From Ramlibacter sp. (lineage in GTDB: Bacteria > Pseudomonadota > Gammaproteobacteria > Burkholderiales > Burkholderiaceae_C): 37,018 bases of DNA. Positions 22,058-31,136 of the stretch are shown in pieces. The number at the start of each line of letters is the position of its first letter. Position 1 is the first letter of the stretch. The translations under genes and the position numbers were made by a program. The notes beneath the pieces were generated by a model that saw only the letters and a list, made by a program, of their open reading frames with translations, was not told the origin of the DNA and made no database searches. The stretch spans positions 1 through 37,018 of the forward strand of contig JAQGNJ010000079.1 in assembly GCA_028291885.1 (NCBI GenBank), written 5' to 3'.

Positions 22058-22879
22058 TCAGGCCCGGAACCGCCGCCGCGTCAGGGCCAGCGCCAGCCAG
22101 AAAGCGCCCACGGCGTAGACCGCAAGCACCACGGCGTGGCGAAACGGATGTTCGGGCCACCGGTCCATGAACAGCGGCCGGACCAGCTCCACCGCGTTGG
22201 TCAGCGGCAGCCAGTCGGAAACCCAGCGCAGCAGCGGCGGCAGCTGGTCGCGCGGGAAGAACACGCCGGACAGGAACATCATCGGCGTGAGGAACAGCGT
22301 GAAGTAGTAGGTGAAGAAGTCGTAGCTTTTCGCGAGCGCGTTGAAGATCAGCGCGATGCACGAGAAGGTGATGCCGGCGCCGAGCAGCACCGGCCATGCC
22401 ACCAGCAGCTTGGGGCTGTGGCTGATGCCCAGCGCCAGCATCACGCCCAGGATCGCCGTGACGGTGAAGATCGCCTTGTACGCGGCCCAGAGCATCTCCG
22501 CGAACACCACGCTGTCCAGGCTGACCGGCGCGTTCATGATGCCGTCCCAGGTTTTCTGCACGTGCATGCGCGAGAAGGCCGAGTACAGCGCTTCGAACGA
22601 CGCGGCGTTCATCGCGCTCATGCAGATCGAGCCGCTGGCCAGGAACAGGATGTAGGGAACCTGCGTCGTGCCGCCGGCGCCTTGCACCGTGACCTGGCCG
22701 ACCAGCGCCCCCATGCCGTAGCCGAAGGCGACCAGCCACATCAGCGGCTCGGCGATGTTGCCCACCAGGCTCGGGATCGCGAGCTTGCGCCAGACCAGCA
22801 GGTTGCGCAGGAACACCGGCCACCAGCGCAGCGACAGGTCTGGCGCGCGCCAGATGCCCTGGTTCACTGCGCCGCTCAT
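22058..22879 (-). CDS. ABC-2 type transporter permease (NodJ-like)
   Basis: A 273-aa inner-membrane protein with about six hydrophobic segments (NIAEPLMWLVAFGYGMGALVG; AIFTVTAILGVMLALGI; VLLGAGITFSCIALIFNAL; FTLFLTPMMFLSGVFFP; AVVLAVYAVGAFWLALAL). LFLTPMMFLSGVFFPRDQLP and WLPLTNAVELVRPL are signature-like for NodJ and related drug or polysaccharide exporters. The ATG at 22879 overlaps the ATPase stop (ATGA). Together the two genes form a simple exporter. No nod genes are nearby, so the substrate is unknown. The longer ORF in this frame is the shadow of the ATPase. Confidence 0.92.
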   Translation of the reverse strand: MSGAVNQGIWRAPDLSLRWWPVFLRNLLVWRKLAIPSLVGNIAEPLMWLVAFGYGMGALVGQVTVQGAGGTTQVPYILFLASGSICMSAMNAASFEALYSAFSRMHVQKTWDGIMNAPVSLDSVVFAEMLWAAYKAIFTVTAILGVMLALGISHSPKLLVAWPVLLGAGITFSCIALIFNALAKSYDFFTYYFTLFLTPMMFLSGVFFPRDQLPPLLRWVSDWLPLTNAVELVRPLFMDRWPEHPFRHAVVLAVYAVGAFWLALALTRRRFRA

Positions 22880-23799
22880 CCTTCCTCCCGGATCTGGCGG
22901 CCCGTGAGCTTGAGGAACAGGTCCTCCAGGTTGGCGGGCCGGTGCAGCGTCCGCAGCCCGGGATGGGCGGCGAGGGCGTCGAGCAGCGGCTTCGCCTCGT
23001 GCGTGTAGAAGAACACGGTCTCGCCGCTCACTTCGACGCGTGCCGCCAATGCCTTGACCGGCGACGCCGCGAGCGCCAGCGCGCCGTTGCCGTAGGCTTC
23101 GACGACGTCCGGTTCCAGGTGCTGCGCGATCAGGTCGCGCGGCCTGCCCTCGGCGATCTTGCGGCCGTGGTCCAGCACCAGCAGGCGGGAGCACAGGCGC
23201 TCGGCTTCGTCCATGAAGTGGGTCGTCAGCAGGATGGCCTTGCCTTGCTGCAGCAGCACCTGCAGCCGCTCCCACATCAGGTGGCGGGCCTGCGGGTCGA
23301 GCCCGGTGGTGGGTTCGTCCAGCAGCAGCAGCTTGGGGTCGTTCACCAGCGCGCGGGCCAGGCTCAGGCGCCGGCGCATGCCGCCGGAGAGTTGGGCCGG
23401 CGTCGCGTCCGCCTTGTGCGAGAGCGCCGCGAACTCCAGCAGGCGGGGGATGCGCTCGCGGATCTGCGCCGTCTTCATCCCGAAATAGCGCCCGTACACC
23501 AGCAGGTTCTCGGCGCAGCTGAAGTCCGGGTCGAGCGTGTCGAACTGGGTGACGACGCCCAGCTGCGCCTTGATCGCCAACGCGTCTTGCGGCATGGCGA
23601 GCCCGAGCGCCGCGATCTCGCCGGCGTCCGGCGCAGTGAGCCCGAGACACATCCGGATCGTCGTGGTCTTGCCGGCGCCGTTGGGCCCGATCACCCCGAG
23701 GCATTCGCCCGGCGCGATCCCGAACGACAGGTCCTGGACGACCTTCGCGCCGCCATAGTGCTTGCTCAGGTGCCTGGCCTCGAACAGGAGCTCGGTCAT
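22876..23799 (-). CDS. ABC transporter ATP-binding protein (NodI-like)
   Basis: A 307-aa ATPase with all motifs: Walker A GPNGAGKTT, Q-loop TQFDTLDPDF, signature LSGGMRRRLSLARAL, Walker B LLLLDEPTTGLDP and switch His in TTHFMDEAERL. A NodI/DrrA-type C-terminal extension follows (about residues 225-300), ending PANLEDLFLKLTGRQIREEG. The start was set at ATG 23799 (MTELLFEARHL) instead of the GTG six codons upstream in the ORF track; neither has a clear ribosome site. It energises the overlapping permease. Confidence 0.95.
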   Translation of the reverse strand: MTELLFEARHLSKHYGGAKVVQDLSFGIAPGECLGVIGPNGAGKTTTIRMCLGLTAPDAGEIAALGLAMPQDALAIKAQLGVVTQFDTLDPDFSCAENLLVYGRYFGMKTAQIRERIPRLLEFAALSHKADATPAQLSGGMRRRLSLARALVNDPKLLLLDEPTTGLDPQARHLMWERLQVLLQQGKAILLTTHFMDEAERLCSRLLVLDHGRKIAEGRPRDLIAQHLEPDVVEAYGNGALALAASPVKALAARVEVSGETVFFYTHEAKPLLDALAAHPGLRTLHRPANLEDLFLKLTGRQIREEG

Positions 23800-23869
23800 C
23801 GCCCGATTGTGTCGCACGCCCGGGCGCCGCCGGGTCGCCTAGAATTTTCCTTCCAACAACTTCTGGTGA

Positions 23870-24721
23870 ATGCCTGTGCCCGATCGCCTCGCGGTGACGC
23901 CCCAATACCTGTTGCCCAAGCGCCTGCTCACGGCTTTTGCCGGCGTCGTCGCCAACTGGCACGGCGGGCCGGTGACCCACGCCATCATTCGCAGGTTCGT
24001 CGCCAAGTACAAGGTCGACATGAGCGAGGCGGCCAACCCCGACATCCGCAGGTACGCCACCTTCAACGACTTCTTCACGCGGGCGCTGCGGGACGGCGCA
24101 CGCCCGATCGCCGACGCGCCGCTGGTCTGTCCGGTCGATGCGGCGATCAGCCAGTTCGGGCCGATCGAGCACGACCAGATCTTCCAGGCCAAGGGCCACA
24201 GCTATTCGACGCGGGCGCTGGTCGGCGGCGACCAGGCGCTGGCGCACCGCTTCGACCACGGCCACTTCGCAACGCTATACCTCGCGCCCAGGGACTACCA
24301 CCGCATCCACATGCCCTGCGAGGGCCGGCTGACGCGGATGATCTATGTGCCCGGCGACCTGTTCTCGGTCAACCCGCTGACGGCGCGCCACGTGCCGAGC
24401 CTGTTCGCCCGCAACGAGCGGGTGGTCTGCGTGTTCGAGACCGCGTTCGGTCCCTTCGTCAACGTGCTGGTCGGCGCGACGATCGTCGGCAGCGTCGCCA
24501 CGGTCTGGCACGGCGTGGTCAACCCGCCGCGCACGCGCGAGATCCGGGAGTGGCGCTACGACGACCAGAACATCGTGCTGGCCAAGGGCGCCGAGATGGG
24601 CCGCTTCCTGCTCGGGTCGACCGTGGTGATGCTGTTCCCGCGCAAGGTCGTCACCTTCACGCCCGACTGGGCGCCGACCCGGCCGGTGCGGCTCGGCGAG
24701 GCGATGGGCACGATCGCCTGA
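23870..24721 (+). CDS. psd: Phosphatidylserine decarboxylase proenzyme
   Basis: This 283-aa membrane-associated proenzyme makes phosphatidylethanolamine from phosphatidylserine. The self-cleavage motif LGST has the serine (S250) that becomes the pyruvoyl group, and the charge-relay residues D90 (CPVDAAISQ) and H147 (DYHRIHMPC) are at the canonical positions. RYATFNDFFTRALRDGARP is a clear family segment. Length matches proteobacterial type-I Psd. A -10-like TAGAAT (23840-23845) lies about 25 bp before the ATG, with no convincing -35. The gene converges with amn; the two stops are only 7 bp apart and no terminator separates them. Confidence 0.97.
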   Translation: MPVPDRLAVTPQYLLPKRLLTAFAGVVANWHGGPVTHAIIRRFVAKYKVDMSEAANPDIRRYATFNDFFTRALRDGARPIADAPLVCPVDAAISQFGPIEHDQIFQAKGHSYSTRALVGGDQALAHRFDHGHFATLYLAPRDYHRIHMPCEGRLTRMIYVPGDLFSVNPLTARHVPSLFARNERVVCVFETAFGPFVNVLVGATIVGSVATVWHGVVNPPRTREIREWRYDDQNIVLAKGAEMGRFLLGSTVVMLFPRKVVTFTPDWAPTRPVRLGEAMGTIA

Positions 24722-24728
24722 TCGCCGC

Positions 24729-26246
24729 CTACTGGAAAGCCACTTCGTCGAAGCTGCGCAGCTTGCGGCTGTGCAGGCGCTGGCTGCCTTCGCGGCGCAG
24801 GATCTCGATGGCCCGCATGCCGATGCGCAGGTGCTGGTCGACCCGCTCGCGATAGAACTGGTTGGCCATGCCCGGCAGCTTGATCTCGCCGTGCAGCGGC
24901 TTGTCGCTCACGCACAGCAGCGTGCCGTACGGCACGCGGAAGCGAAAGCCGTTGGCCGCGATGGTCGCGCTTTCCATGTCCAGCGCCACGGCGCGGCTCT
25001 GGCTGAAGCGGCGCTGCGGCTGGTTGCCGGGAAGCAGCTCCCAGTTGCGGTTGTCGGTGGAAGCGACGGTGCCGGTGCGCATGATGCGCTTGAGGTCCGC
25101 GCCCTTGAAGCCGGTCACGTCGGCCACCGCCTGCTCCAGCGCGACCTGGATCTCGGCCAGCGCCGGGATCGGCACCCACAGCGGCAACTCCTCGTCGAGC
25201 ACGTGGTCCTCGCGCACGTAGGCGTGGGCCAGCACGTAGTCGCCCAGCTGCTGGCTGTTGCGCAGGCCCGCGCAGTGGCCGAGCATCATCCAGGCGTGCG
25301 GCCGCAGCACGGCGATGTGGTCGGTAATCGTCTTCGCGTTGGCCGGGCCGACGCCGATGTTCACCATCGTGATGCCGCCATGGCCCGGGCGCATCAGGTG
25401 GTAGGCCGGCATCTGCGGCAGGCGGGGCGGCGCCGTTCCGGCAGCGGCTTCGGGCAAGGCGCCGTCGGCGCCCAGCGGCTGTCCTTCCAGGCCGACGCGG
25501 CGCGTCACCACGTTGCCGGGCTCGACGAACGCGATGTAGTCGCTGTTCGGGTTGGCCATTTCCTCATGGCCAAGCCTGACGAATTCGTCGATGTAGAACT
25601 GGTAGTTGGTGAACAGCACGAAATTCTGGAACCACTCGGGCGCGGTGCCGGTGTAGTGGCGCAGGCGGTGCAACGAGTAGTCGACTCGCGCCGCCGTGAA
25701 CAGCGCCAGCGGCTGCGGCTCGCCGGGGCGGTGCTCCCAGGTGCCGTTGGCGATGCCGTCGTCCATCGCCCCGAGGTCGGGCAGATCGAACACGTCCCGC
25801 ATCAGAGCCCGCCGGGCGGGGCTCAGGGTTCCCTCGATGTAGTCGTTCTCGGCGAACGAGAAATGCACGGGGATGGGTTGCGTGCTCGTGCCCACCTCGA
25901 AGTCGACGCCGTGGTTCTGGCGCAGGAGCCGGAATTGCTCGAGGTAGTAGTTGCTGTAAAGGTCCGGCCGCGTCAGCGTGGTTTCGAAGCGGCCCGCGCC
26001 GGCGACGAAGCCGTAGCTCAGGCCCGAATTTTCGAGCTCGTTCTGCCGCACCACGGTGTCGGTGTGGATGCGCACGAACGGATAGCAGGCGCGCACGTGG
26101 CCGGGCAGGCTGTCGCCGCTCACGAACCGCTGCATCGCGTCGCGCAGATGGCCGATCTGCTGCGTGTAGATCTCTCGCACCTTGGCGAGCGCGCTTGCGG
26201 GATCGGTATGCCGGCTCGGCGCGATGAAAGGGGGCATGTAGGGCAT
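24729..26246 (-). CDS. amn: AMP nucleosidase
   Basis: A 505-aa cytoplasmic enzyme that hydrolyses AMP to adenine and ribose 5-phosphate (E. coli Amn is 484 aa). The N-terminal Amn-specific domain contains YPFVRIHTDTVVRQNELENSG and VHFSFAENDYIEGTLS. The C-terminal nucleoside-phosphorylase-like domain has MLGHCAGLRNSQQLGDYVLA, ALDMESATIAANG and LLCVSDKPLHGEIKLPG. The start MPYMPPF at 26246 was chosen; the track's extra 28 N-terminal residues show no family similarity. A weak AGGA precedes this ATG at only about 3 nt, so the next ATG (26237) is an alternative. Confidence 0.95.
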   Translation of the reverse strand: MPYMPPFIAPSRHTDPASALAKVREIYTQQIGHLRDAMQRFVSGDSLPGHVRACYPFVRIHTDTVVRQNELENSGLSYGFVAGAGRFETTLTRPDLYSNYYLEQFRLLRQNHGVDFEVGTSTQPIPVHFSFAENDYIEGTLSPARRALMRDVFDLPDLGAMDDGIANGTWEHRPGEPQPLALFTAARVDYSLHRLRHYTGTAPEWFQNFVLFTNYQFYIDEFVRLGHEEMANPNSDYIAFVEPGNVVTRRVGLEGQPLGADGALPEAAAGTAPPRLPQMPAYHLMRPGHGGITMVNIGVGPANAKTITDHIAVLRPHAWMMLGHCAGLRNSQQLGDYVLAHAYVREDHVLDEELPLWVPIPALAEIQVALEQAVADVTGFKGADLKRIMRTGTVASTDNRNWELLPGNQPQRRFSQSRAVALDMESATIAANGFRFRVPYGTLLCVSDKPLHGEIKLPGMANQFYRERVDQHLRIGMRAIEILRREGSQRLHSRKLRSFDEVAFQ

Positions 26247-26405
26247 GAATCCTATTGTGCAACGCGCATCCGGGGTCGCTGCCGGGCTGTTGCGCGTGAG
26301 ACAAAGTCCTACACGGTGTAACGAACTCACCTGACTATGCCTGAGGCTGCTGGTTTTCTAAAGTTGGCGCATCGAAACCGACTTCATGCCTACAGGAGAA
26401 TGCGA

Positions 26406-26666
26406 ATGAGAACAGAAACGATGGCAGCCAATCCGTTCGAGTTGATGATGGATCCGGAACGGGTCCGCCAGACAATCGCGAAATCGGAGTCGCTGAGCAA
26501 ATTGAGCCAGCGTCAGTGCCATCCGCTGGATCGCGCCGTGATCCGCAGCGCCAGCGCCGAACTCGCCGCCTACGATGCGAAGATCGATCGCACCACCATC
26601 TACCTGCCGCCGGAGGACCCGAAGCCGGCGCCCATCGTGCGCGCCTATTCCGAACCCCTGAACTGA
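26406..26666 (+). CDS. Small conserved-looking hypothetical protein, 86 aa
   Basis: An 86-aa hydrophilic protein (MRTETMAANPFELMMDPERV...) with a helical first half (MMDPERVRQTIAKSESLSKLSQRQCHPLDR) and a Pro-rich tail (LPPEDPKPAPIVRAYSEPLN). AGGAG ends 7 nt before the ATG at 26406, a better fit than the ATG at 26400 (1 nt) or the track start at 26337. Codon use is typical, and a strong terminator follows 12 bp after the stop, supporting a real monocistronic gene. No signal peptide or known domain is recognised. Upstream, the 160-bp divergent region towards amn contains a short TACAC-G-GTGTA palindrome at 26310-26320. Confidence 0.7.
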   Translation: MRTETMAANPFELMMDPERVRQTIAKSESLSKLSQRQCHPLDRAVIRSASAELAAYDAKIDRTTIYLPPEDPKPAPIVRAYSEPLN

Positions 26667-26677
26667 GTTTTTCCTGC

Positions 26678-26710
26678 AAAGGCCCGGCTCCTCACCTGAG
26701 CCGGGCCTTT
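26678..26710. terminator. Bidirectional intrinsic terminator
   Basis: AAAGGCCCGGCTC / GAGCCGGGCCTTT forms a 13-bp perfect stem with a 7-nt loop, with A and T runs on either side. It serves the 86-aa gene (+) and the FecR-domain gene (-), which converge. Confidence 0.9.
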
Positions 26711-26743
26711 GCGTTTGCGGGTCGCAACCCGCTTGCGTGCGGA

Positions 26744-28756
26744 TCAGGAGCGGCGATCCCGTGGCAGCGGTACAGGCTGCTGTTGCGGCCAGGGCGCGGT
26801 GAACGGCGCCTGCAGCTGGCGCCGCTGCTGCTCGAGCCGCTCTCTTTCGTCACGCCTTGCCTGCGCGTCGCGACGCTCCTGTGCTTCGCGACGCGCCTGC
26901 ATATCCGCATTCGCCAGCGCCAGCGCCCGCCGGACCTGCGCATCGTGACGGGCTTGCGCATCGGCTTCGGCCTGGGCCTTTGCCTCGGCCTGCGTTCTCG
27001 CGTCGGCCTGCGCCCTGGCCTGCAGCTGCGCGGCCCGGCGCGCTTGTTCCTGCTTCATGGCGTCGCGCTGCAGCTTGGCCTGCTGCTGCGCACGCGCCTG
27101 CCGCTCCGCGCGGGCCTGCGCCTGCTCACGCTCGACCTGGGCGCGGCGCTGCGCCTCGCGCAGGGCCGCTTCGCGTTGCGCCGCCACCCGCTGCTTGTGC
27201 GCTTTCTCGCGCGCAAGCTGCGCTTGCACCGCGCGGCGGGCCTGTTCGCGCTGGGCCTGCTCACGCTGCGCCTGCGCCTGCGCCACTGCGCGGGCTGCTT
27301 CCTCCCGCCGTGCCCGTTCGTTCTGCTGCGCCCCAAGCGCGACTTGCACCTGCTCGCTCGTGATCGTGACCGGCTGCTGCTGCGCGGCCGCTGGCGGCGC
27401 GGCAGCGACTGCTGGGGCCGGCCTGGGCGCGACGATCCGCGCCAGTTGCAGCTCCGGCAGTGGGGGCGGGCCGGGCCGCCCGGAGTGAGGCGGTGGTGCG
27501 ACAGCTTGCGAGCGCGCGACTTCGCCCGGCGCGAGACGCTGCAGCTTGCCGCGGATCGGCCAACCCGGCTGGAAGTCGTCGAGCGTGACCGCCGTGATCG
27601 CTTCCGTGCGCCGGTGGGCGGAGGCGCCGGTGGCCGGTTCGACAGCGGCCATGTTGCGGTTGACGGTGCTCACGTACACCGGGCTGGCCCCGAACGCCGG
27701 CTGCCAGGGCTCGCCCGGTCCGAGCGCGAACCATGCAACGCCAAGGCGGCCGGTGGCGAGCCGCACGTTGCCGCTTGCGCCCGCATTTCCGGCGAATGCG
27801 ACGAGTGCCGGCGCGTAGACGGGACGGGCCGGCATCCGTCCGGGGACCCATGCCCAGCGTTCGGCGATGACCGCCCAGCGACCGTAGTGCGACGTCGCGA
27901 AACCCCAGGGCGCATCGTCGAGCCAGGTCCAGCCCCAGGGCGCCACCGAGTCCCAGCGGCCGAAGCGAAACGGCGCCCAGCCGGGATCGTCCTGGTGCGG
28001 CGTCCACACCGGACCCAGCGCGGCGTCGCGCGACCAGCGGCCATGGCTGTCGAGTTCCTGGTAGCCGGTGACCTCGCGCGGGACATAGCGCGCCGAGATC
28101 GACTGGTCCTCGCGCCGGTCACGATCGCTCGCCCAGCGGTCGAAACCGTCCTGCGGCGGCGCCTCCTGTGCATTGACCTGCACCAGCGCGCGGCCGCGGA
28201 ACACGACCTGCTGGCCGCCGCCCAGCGCCAGCGTCTGGCCGTTCTCGCCGTAGGCCACGCCGGTGCCCGAATGCACCGTGACCCGCGTGGTGCCGCCGGC
28301 CGAGTCCACGTCGAGCCGGTATTCCCCGGCTTGCACGGCACGAAAGGACAGGTTGGGCGTGTCGAGCTGCAGGTTGTCGCCGTCCAACAGCTCGCGCAGC
28401 CGGACCTGCACCGCGCCATGCGGGACCGACAAGCGGGTCACACGGTCGTCCAGGGCCAGGATCGCCACGTGGGTCTGGCCGTCCAGGCGGATCGCGATCG
28501 CGCCGGCATGCACTTCAGCGCGCGAGCCGCGGTCCGCCCACAGGCGGTCGCCCTGCGTCAGCGGACGGTTCGGCGGCACGTCCATCCACTCGCTGTCGCC
28601 CAGCGGAGAGAACGCGACCGAGCCTTCCCTGTAGTTGAGCAAGCCGACACGCGCCGGCGGGTCGGCCTGCGCCAGCACCTGCGTGGCGACCGTGGCCAGC
28701 AGCATGGCGGCGCAGCCCCACCGCAGAATTCCCTGGATCCGATCAAGCCGGCTCAT
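26744..28756 (-). CDS. FecR-domain/DUF6600-like protein with long Gln/Arg/Ala helical tail
   Basis: A 670-aa exported protein. The signal peptide ends TVATQVLAQ. A FecR-like beta domain at about residues 34-180 (ARVGLLNYREGSVAFSPLG; GDRLWADRGSRAEVHAGAIAIRLDG; VTRLSVPHGAVQVRL; GEYRLDVDSAGGTTRVTVHSG) is followed by a DUF6600-like Trp-rich stretch with tandem phrases (PGWAPFRFGRWDSV, PWGWTWLDDAPWGFATSHYGRW). From about residue 440 a tail of some 220 residues consists almost only of A, Q, R, E and K, predicted to be one long helix or coiled coil. ATG 28756 follows GGAG at 8 nt; the track's GTG at 28765 overlaps that site. Function unknown. It may span periplasm or bind polyanions. It lies 112 bp after gor. 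Confidence 0.75.
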   Translation of the reverse strand: MSRLDRIQGILRWGCAAMLLATVATQVLAQADPPARVGLLNYREGSVAFSPLGDSEWMDVPPNRPLTQGDRLWADRGSRAEVHAGAIAIRLDGQTHVAILALDDRVTRLSVPHGAVQVRLRELLDGDNLQLDTPNLSFRAVQAGEYRLDVDSAGGTTRVTVHSGTGVAYGENGQTLALGGGQQVVFRGRALVQVNAQEAPPQDGFDRWASDRDRREDQSISARYVPREVTGYQELDSHGRWSRDAALGPVWTPHQDDPGWAPFRFGRWDSVAPWGWTWLDDAPWGFATSHYGRWAVIAERWAWVPGRMPARPVYAPALVAFAGNAGASGNVRLATGRLGVAWFALGPGEPWQPAFGASPVYVSTVNRNMAAVEPATGASAHRRTEAITAVTLDDFQPGWPIRGKLQRLAPGEVARSQAVAPPPHSGRPGPPPLPELQLARIVAPRPAPAVAAAPPAAAQQQPVTITSEQVQVALGAQQNERARREEAARAVAQAQAQREQAQREQARRAVQAQLAREKAHKQRVAAQREAALREAQRRAQVEREQAQARAERQARAQQQAKLQRDAMKQEQARRAAQLQARAQADARTQAEAKAQAEADAQARHDAQVRRALALANADMQARREAQERRDAQARRDERERLEQQRRQLQAPFTAPWPQQQPVPLPRDRRS

Positions 28757-28868
28757 GACGTTCACTCCACCCTGATTAACGCGCTTCTCATCGGGAAGAC
28801 TGCTAACGGTAAGTAAAGTGGCGGCGCGCCCCGCGGCGGCTTTGTAATCTCCTGTAAAGCGGTCGGAC

Positions 28869-30236
28869 TCAGGCCCGGACCGGCTCGCGCATCGTCACGA
28901 ATTCTTCGGCCGCCGTCGGGTGGATGCCGATCGTGCTGTCGAACACGGCCTTGGTGGCGCCGGCTTTCATCGCAACCGCGAAGCCCTGAACGACCTCGCC
29001 GGCATCCGGCCCGACCATGTGCAGGCCCACCACCCGGTCGGTCGCCGCCTCCACCACCAGCTTCATCAGGGTGCGCTCGCTGCTGCCGCCGAGCGTGTTC
29101 TTGAGCGGCGTGAATTCGCTGCGAAACACCGTCACCTGGCCGAAGCGCCGCCGGGCCTCGGCCTCGCCCAGTCCGACGGTGGCGATGTTCGGATGGGTGA
29201 AGACCGCCGTCGGGATGAACTCGTAATCCATCTTGCGCGCGCCCTGGCCGAAGAGCCGGTCGACCAGCGTCATGGCTTCCGCAAGCGCCACCGGCGTCAA
29301 CTGCACGCGCGAAGTCACGTCGCCAATCGCGTGGATCGACGGCACCGAGCTGCGGTAGTGCTCGTCGACGACGATCGCGCCGCCCTTGTCCTGCTTCACC
29401 CCCACGGCTTCGAGCCCGAGGCCGTTGACGTTGGGGCTCCGCCCGGTGGCGTAGAGCACGGTGTCGGCGAGGACGGTGCGACCATCGGCCAGGTGGGCCC
29501 GCAGCCCGTGCGGCGTTTTTTCGATGGACTTCACGTCGCTCGACGTGTGCAGATCGACACCGTGCTTGCGCATTTCCGCTTCGATGAAGGCCCGCACGTC
29601 GTCGTCGAAGCCGCGCAACACCTGTGGGCCGCGGTGGAGCTGCGTCACCTTCGCGCCCAGGCCATTGAAGATCGACGCGAATTCGCAGGCGATGTAGCCG
29701 CCGCCCACCACCAGCAGCCGCCGCGGAAAGGGATCCAGGTCGAACATGCTGTCGGAAGTGACCACCAGTTCATGGCCCGGAAAGAAGGGCACCGTCGGAG
29801 TGCCCCCGGTCGCGATCAGGATGTTGGACGCGCAGTAGAGCCGGTCGCCGGTTTCGGTCCGCACCTTCACCGTGTCGGGTCCGACCGGCTCGGCCCAGCC
29901 GCGCACCAGGTGCACGCCGGCCGTGGACAGCAGCTTGTCGTAGACGCCGTTCAGGCGCGAGATCTCCCTGGCGCGATTGGCCTTCAGCCGGTCCCAGTCG
30001 AGCCGCGGCGTTCCCGCGTCCCAGCCGAAGCCGGCCGCATCCTCGAACTCCTGCGCGAAATGCGCCGCGTAGCTGTAAAGCTTTTTCGGGATGCAGCCGA
30101 CGTTGACGCAGGTGCCGCCGAGCGCAGCGGCTTCGGCCAGCACCACGCGGGCTCCGCGTTGCGCGGCCATGCGGGCGGCGCGCACGCCGCCGCTTCCGCC
30201 GCCGATGACGAAGAAGTCGCAGGGGATGGGTTCCAA
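28869..30236 (-). CDS. gor: Glutathione-disulfide reductase
   Basis: This 455-aa cytoplasmic FAD flavoenzyme regenerates GSH from GSSG with NADPH. The N-terminal FAD motif is GGGSGGVRAARMAA. The redox-active disulphide is C43/C48 in GGTCVNVGCIPKKL, as in all glutathione reductases. An NAD(P)-binding segment (VVGGGYIACEFASIFNGLG) is followed by ATGRSPN, and the C-terminal catalytic HPTAAEEF supplies the acid-base His. Length is as in E. coli Gor (450). The start is a TTG (30236) preceded by AGGAG at 6 nt; no ATG fits the conserved N-terminus. It is divergent from the MlaE-like permease gene. Confidence 0.96.
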   Translation of the reverse strand: MEPIPCDFFVIGGGSGGVRAARMAAQRGARVVLAEAAALGGTCVNVGCIPKKLYSYAAHFAQEFEDAAGFGWDAGTPRLDWDRLKANRAREISRLNGVYDKLLSTAGVHLVRGWAEPVGPDTVKVRTETGDRLYCASNILIATGGTPTVPFFPGHELVVTSDSMFDLDPFPRRLLVVGGGYIACEFASIFNGLGAKVTQLHRGPQVLRGFDDDVRAFIEAEMRKHGVDLHTSSDVKSIEKTPHGLRAHLADGRTVLADTVLYATGRSPNVNGLGLEAVGVKQDKGGAIVVDEHYRSSVPSIHAIGDVTSRVQLTPVALAEAMTLVDRLFGQGARKMDYEFIPTAVFTHPNIATVGLGEAEARRRFGQVTVFRSEFTPLKNTLGGSSERTLMKLVVEAATDRVVGLHMVGPDAGEVVQGFAVAMKAGATKAVFDSTIGIHPTAAEEFVTMREPVRA

Positions 30237-30325
30237 GGCAGGCTCCTGGCCACGCAGGCCGTGTATCGATTCGATGAACGGGGTCCGAGCGCGGATGGCG
30301 TTCGCCCCGCCGCTATCATGCCGTG

Positions 30326-31132
30326 ATGTCCTCCACCGGAACCTGGTCCCAGGCCTTCGTCAGCATCGCCGTGGCGCCGGCGCGATGGCTGGCCGGCTGG
30401 TGGAAGATCGTCGAGTTCGGCGCCATCGTGCTGGTGCTGGCGATGTCGCCGTCGTCCTACCGCGGCGGCGCCGTCGGCAGCGTCCTTGCGCGCCACATCT
30501 ACCTGGACACCGCCCCGATCCTCGGCTGGTTCACCGCGCTGAGCGCGCTTCTGACGCTGGTGATCACGCGCATCGTGGTCGTCACGGCCAACAGCTACGG
30601 GCTGTCGCAGTACGCGCTGGAGATGGTGATCCGGGTGCTGGTGCTGGAGCTGATCCCGCTGACGGCGTCGCTGTTCGTCGCGCTGCGCTGCACCATCCCC
30701 AACGGCGCCGCCCTGGCCGAGATGCGGCGGCTCGGCCGCTTCGACGCGCTGCGCCGGCAGGGCATCGATCCCGTGACGCGCGAAATGCTGCCGCGCGTGC
30801 TCGCCGGCGTCTTCTCCGCGATCACGCTGGCGGCGCTCAGCTGCGTGGTGGCGCTGGGCCTGGCTTACCTGGCGGTGTACGGCATGAGCGCCGCGGGCGT
30901 GCAGGCCTACACCCGCATGTTCGGCCACGTCTTCAATCCCGCTGTCTCGCTGATCTTCGTGCTCAAGACGCTGTTTTTCAGCCTGGCGGTCTCCACCATC
31001 CCGATGGCTTCGGCGCTGTACGACCTGGAAGGCGACGGTTCCCGGGAAAGCGCGGCGCTGCAGGGACTGGTGCGCATGTTCGCCGTGCTGCTGGCCATCG
31101 AGGCGCTCTCGCTGGTGGGCAACTACTATTGA
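30326..31132 (+). CDS. MlaE-family ABC permease (MCE system)
   Basis: A 268-aa integral membrane protein with five or so hydrophobic segments and the MlaE/YrbE layout. Family-like stretches are LELIPLTASLFVALRCTIPNGAALAEM, FDALRRQGIDPVTREMLPRVLAG (the conserved cytoplasmic coupling segment) and HVFNPAVSLIFVLKTLFFSLAVSTIPM. Together with the MCE protein encoded 4 bp downstream it would move phospholipids or other lipids across the envelope. No ATPase (MlaF-like) is encoded next to it. A TATCAT box ends 6 bp before the ATG and no ribosome site is visible, so transcription may start at or near the start codon; the -35 is not convincing. Confidence 0.82.
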   Translation: MSSTGTWSQAFVSIAVAPARWLAGWWKIVEFGAIVLVLAMSPSSYRGGAVGSVLARHIYLDTAPILGWFTALSALLTLVITRIVVVTANSYGLSQYALEMVIRVLVLELIPLTASLFVALRCTIPNGAALAEMRRLGRFDALRRQGIDPVTREMLPRVLAGVFSAITLAALSCVVALGLAYLAVYGMSAAGVQAYTRMFGHVFNPAVSLIFVLKTLFFSLAVSTIPMASALYDLEGDGSRESAALQGLVRMFAVLLAIEALSLVGNYY

Positions 31133-31136
31133 GCCG

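Noticed and set aside
22058-24265. 735-aa fused-looking exporter ORF
   Set aside because: The first part is a shadow frame of the ATPase; the real permease starts at 22879 with an ATGA overlap, so there is no ATPase-permease fusion.
24771-26321. 516-aa + strand ORF opposite amn
   Set aside because: Antisense shadow; amn has full-length family similarity in the other strand.
26516-28816. 766-aa + strand ORF opposite the FecR-domain gene
   Set aside because: Leu/Arg/Pro-rich shadow of the Gln/Arg/Ala repeat tail; overlaps the terminator and the 86-aa gene, and has no recognisable domain.
28766-28868. GC-rich stretch between gor and the FecR-domain gene as a terminator
   Set aside because: The GCCGCC blocks are direct rather than inverted, so no stable stem with a U-tract can be drawn.
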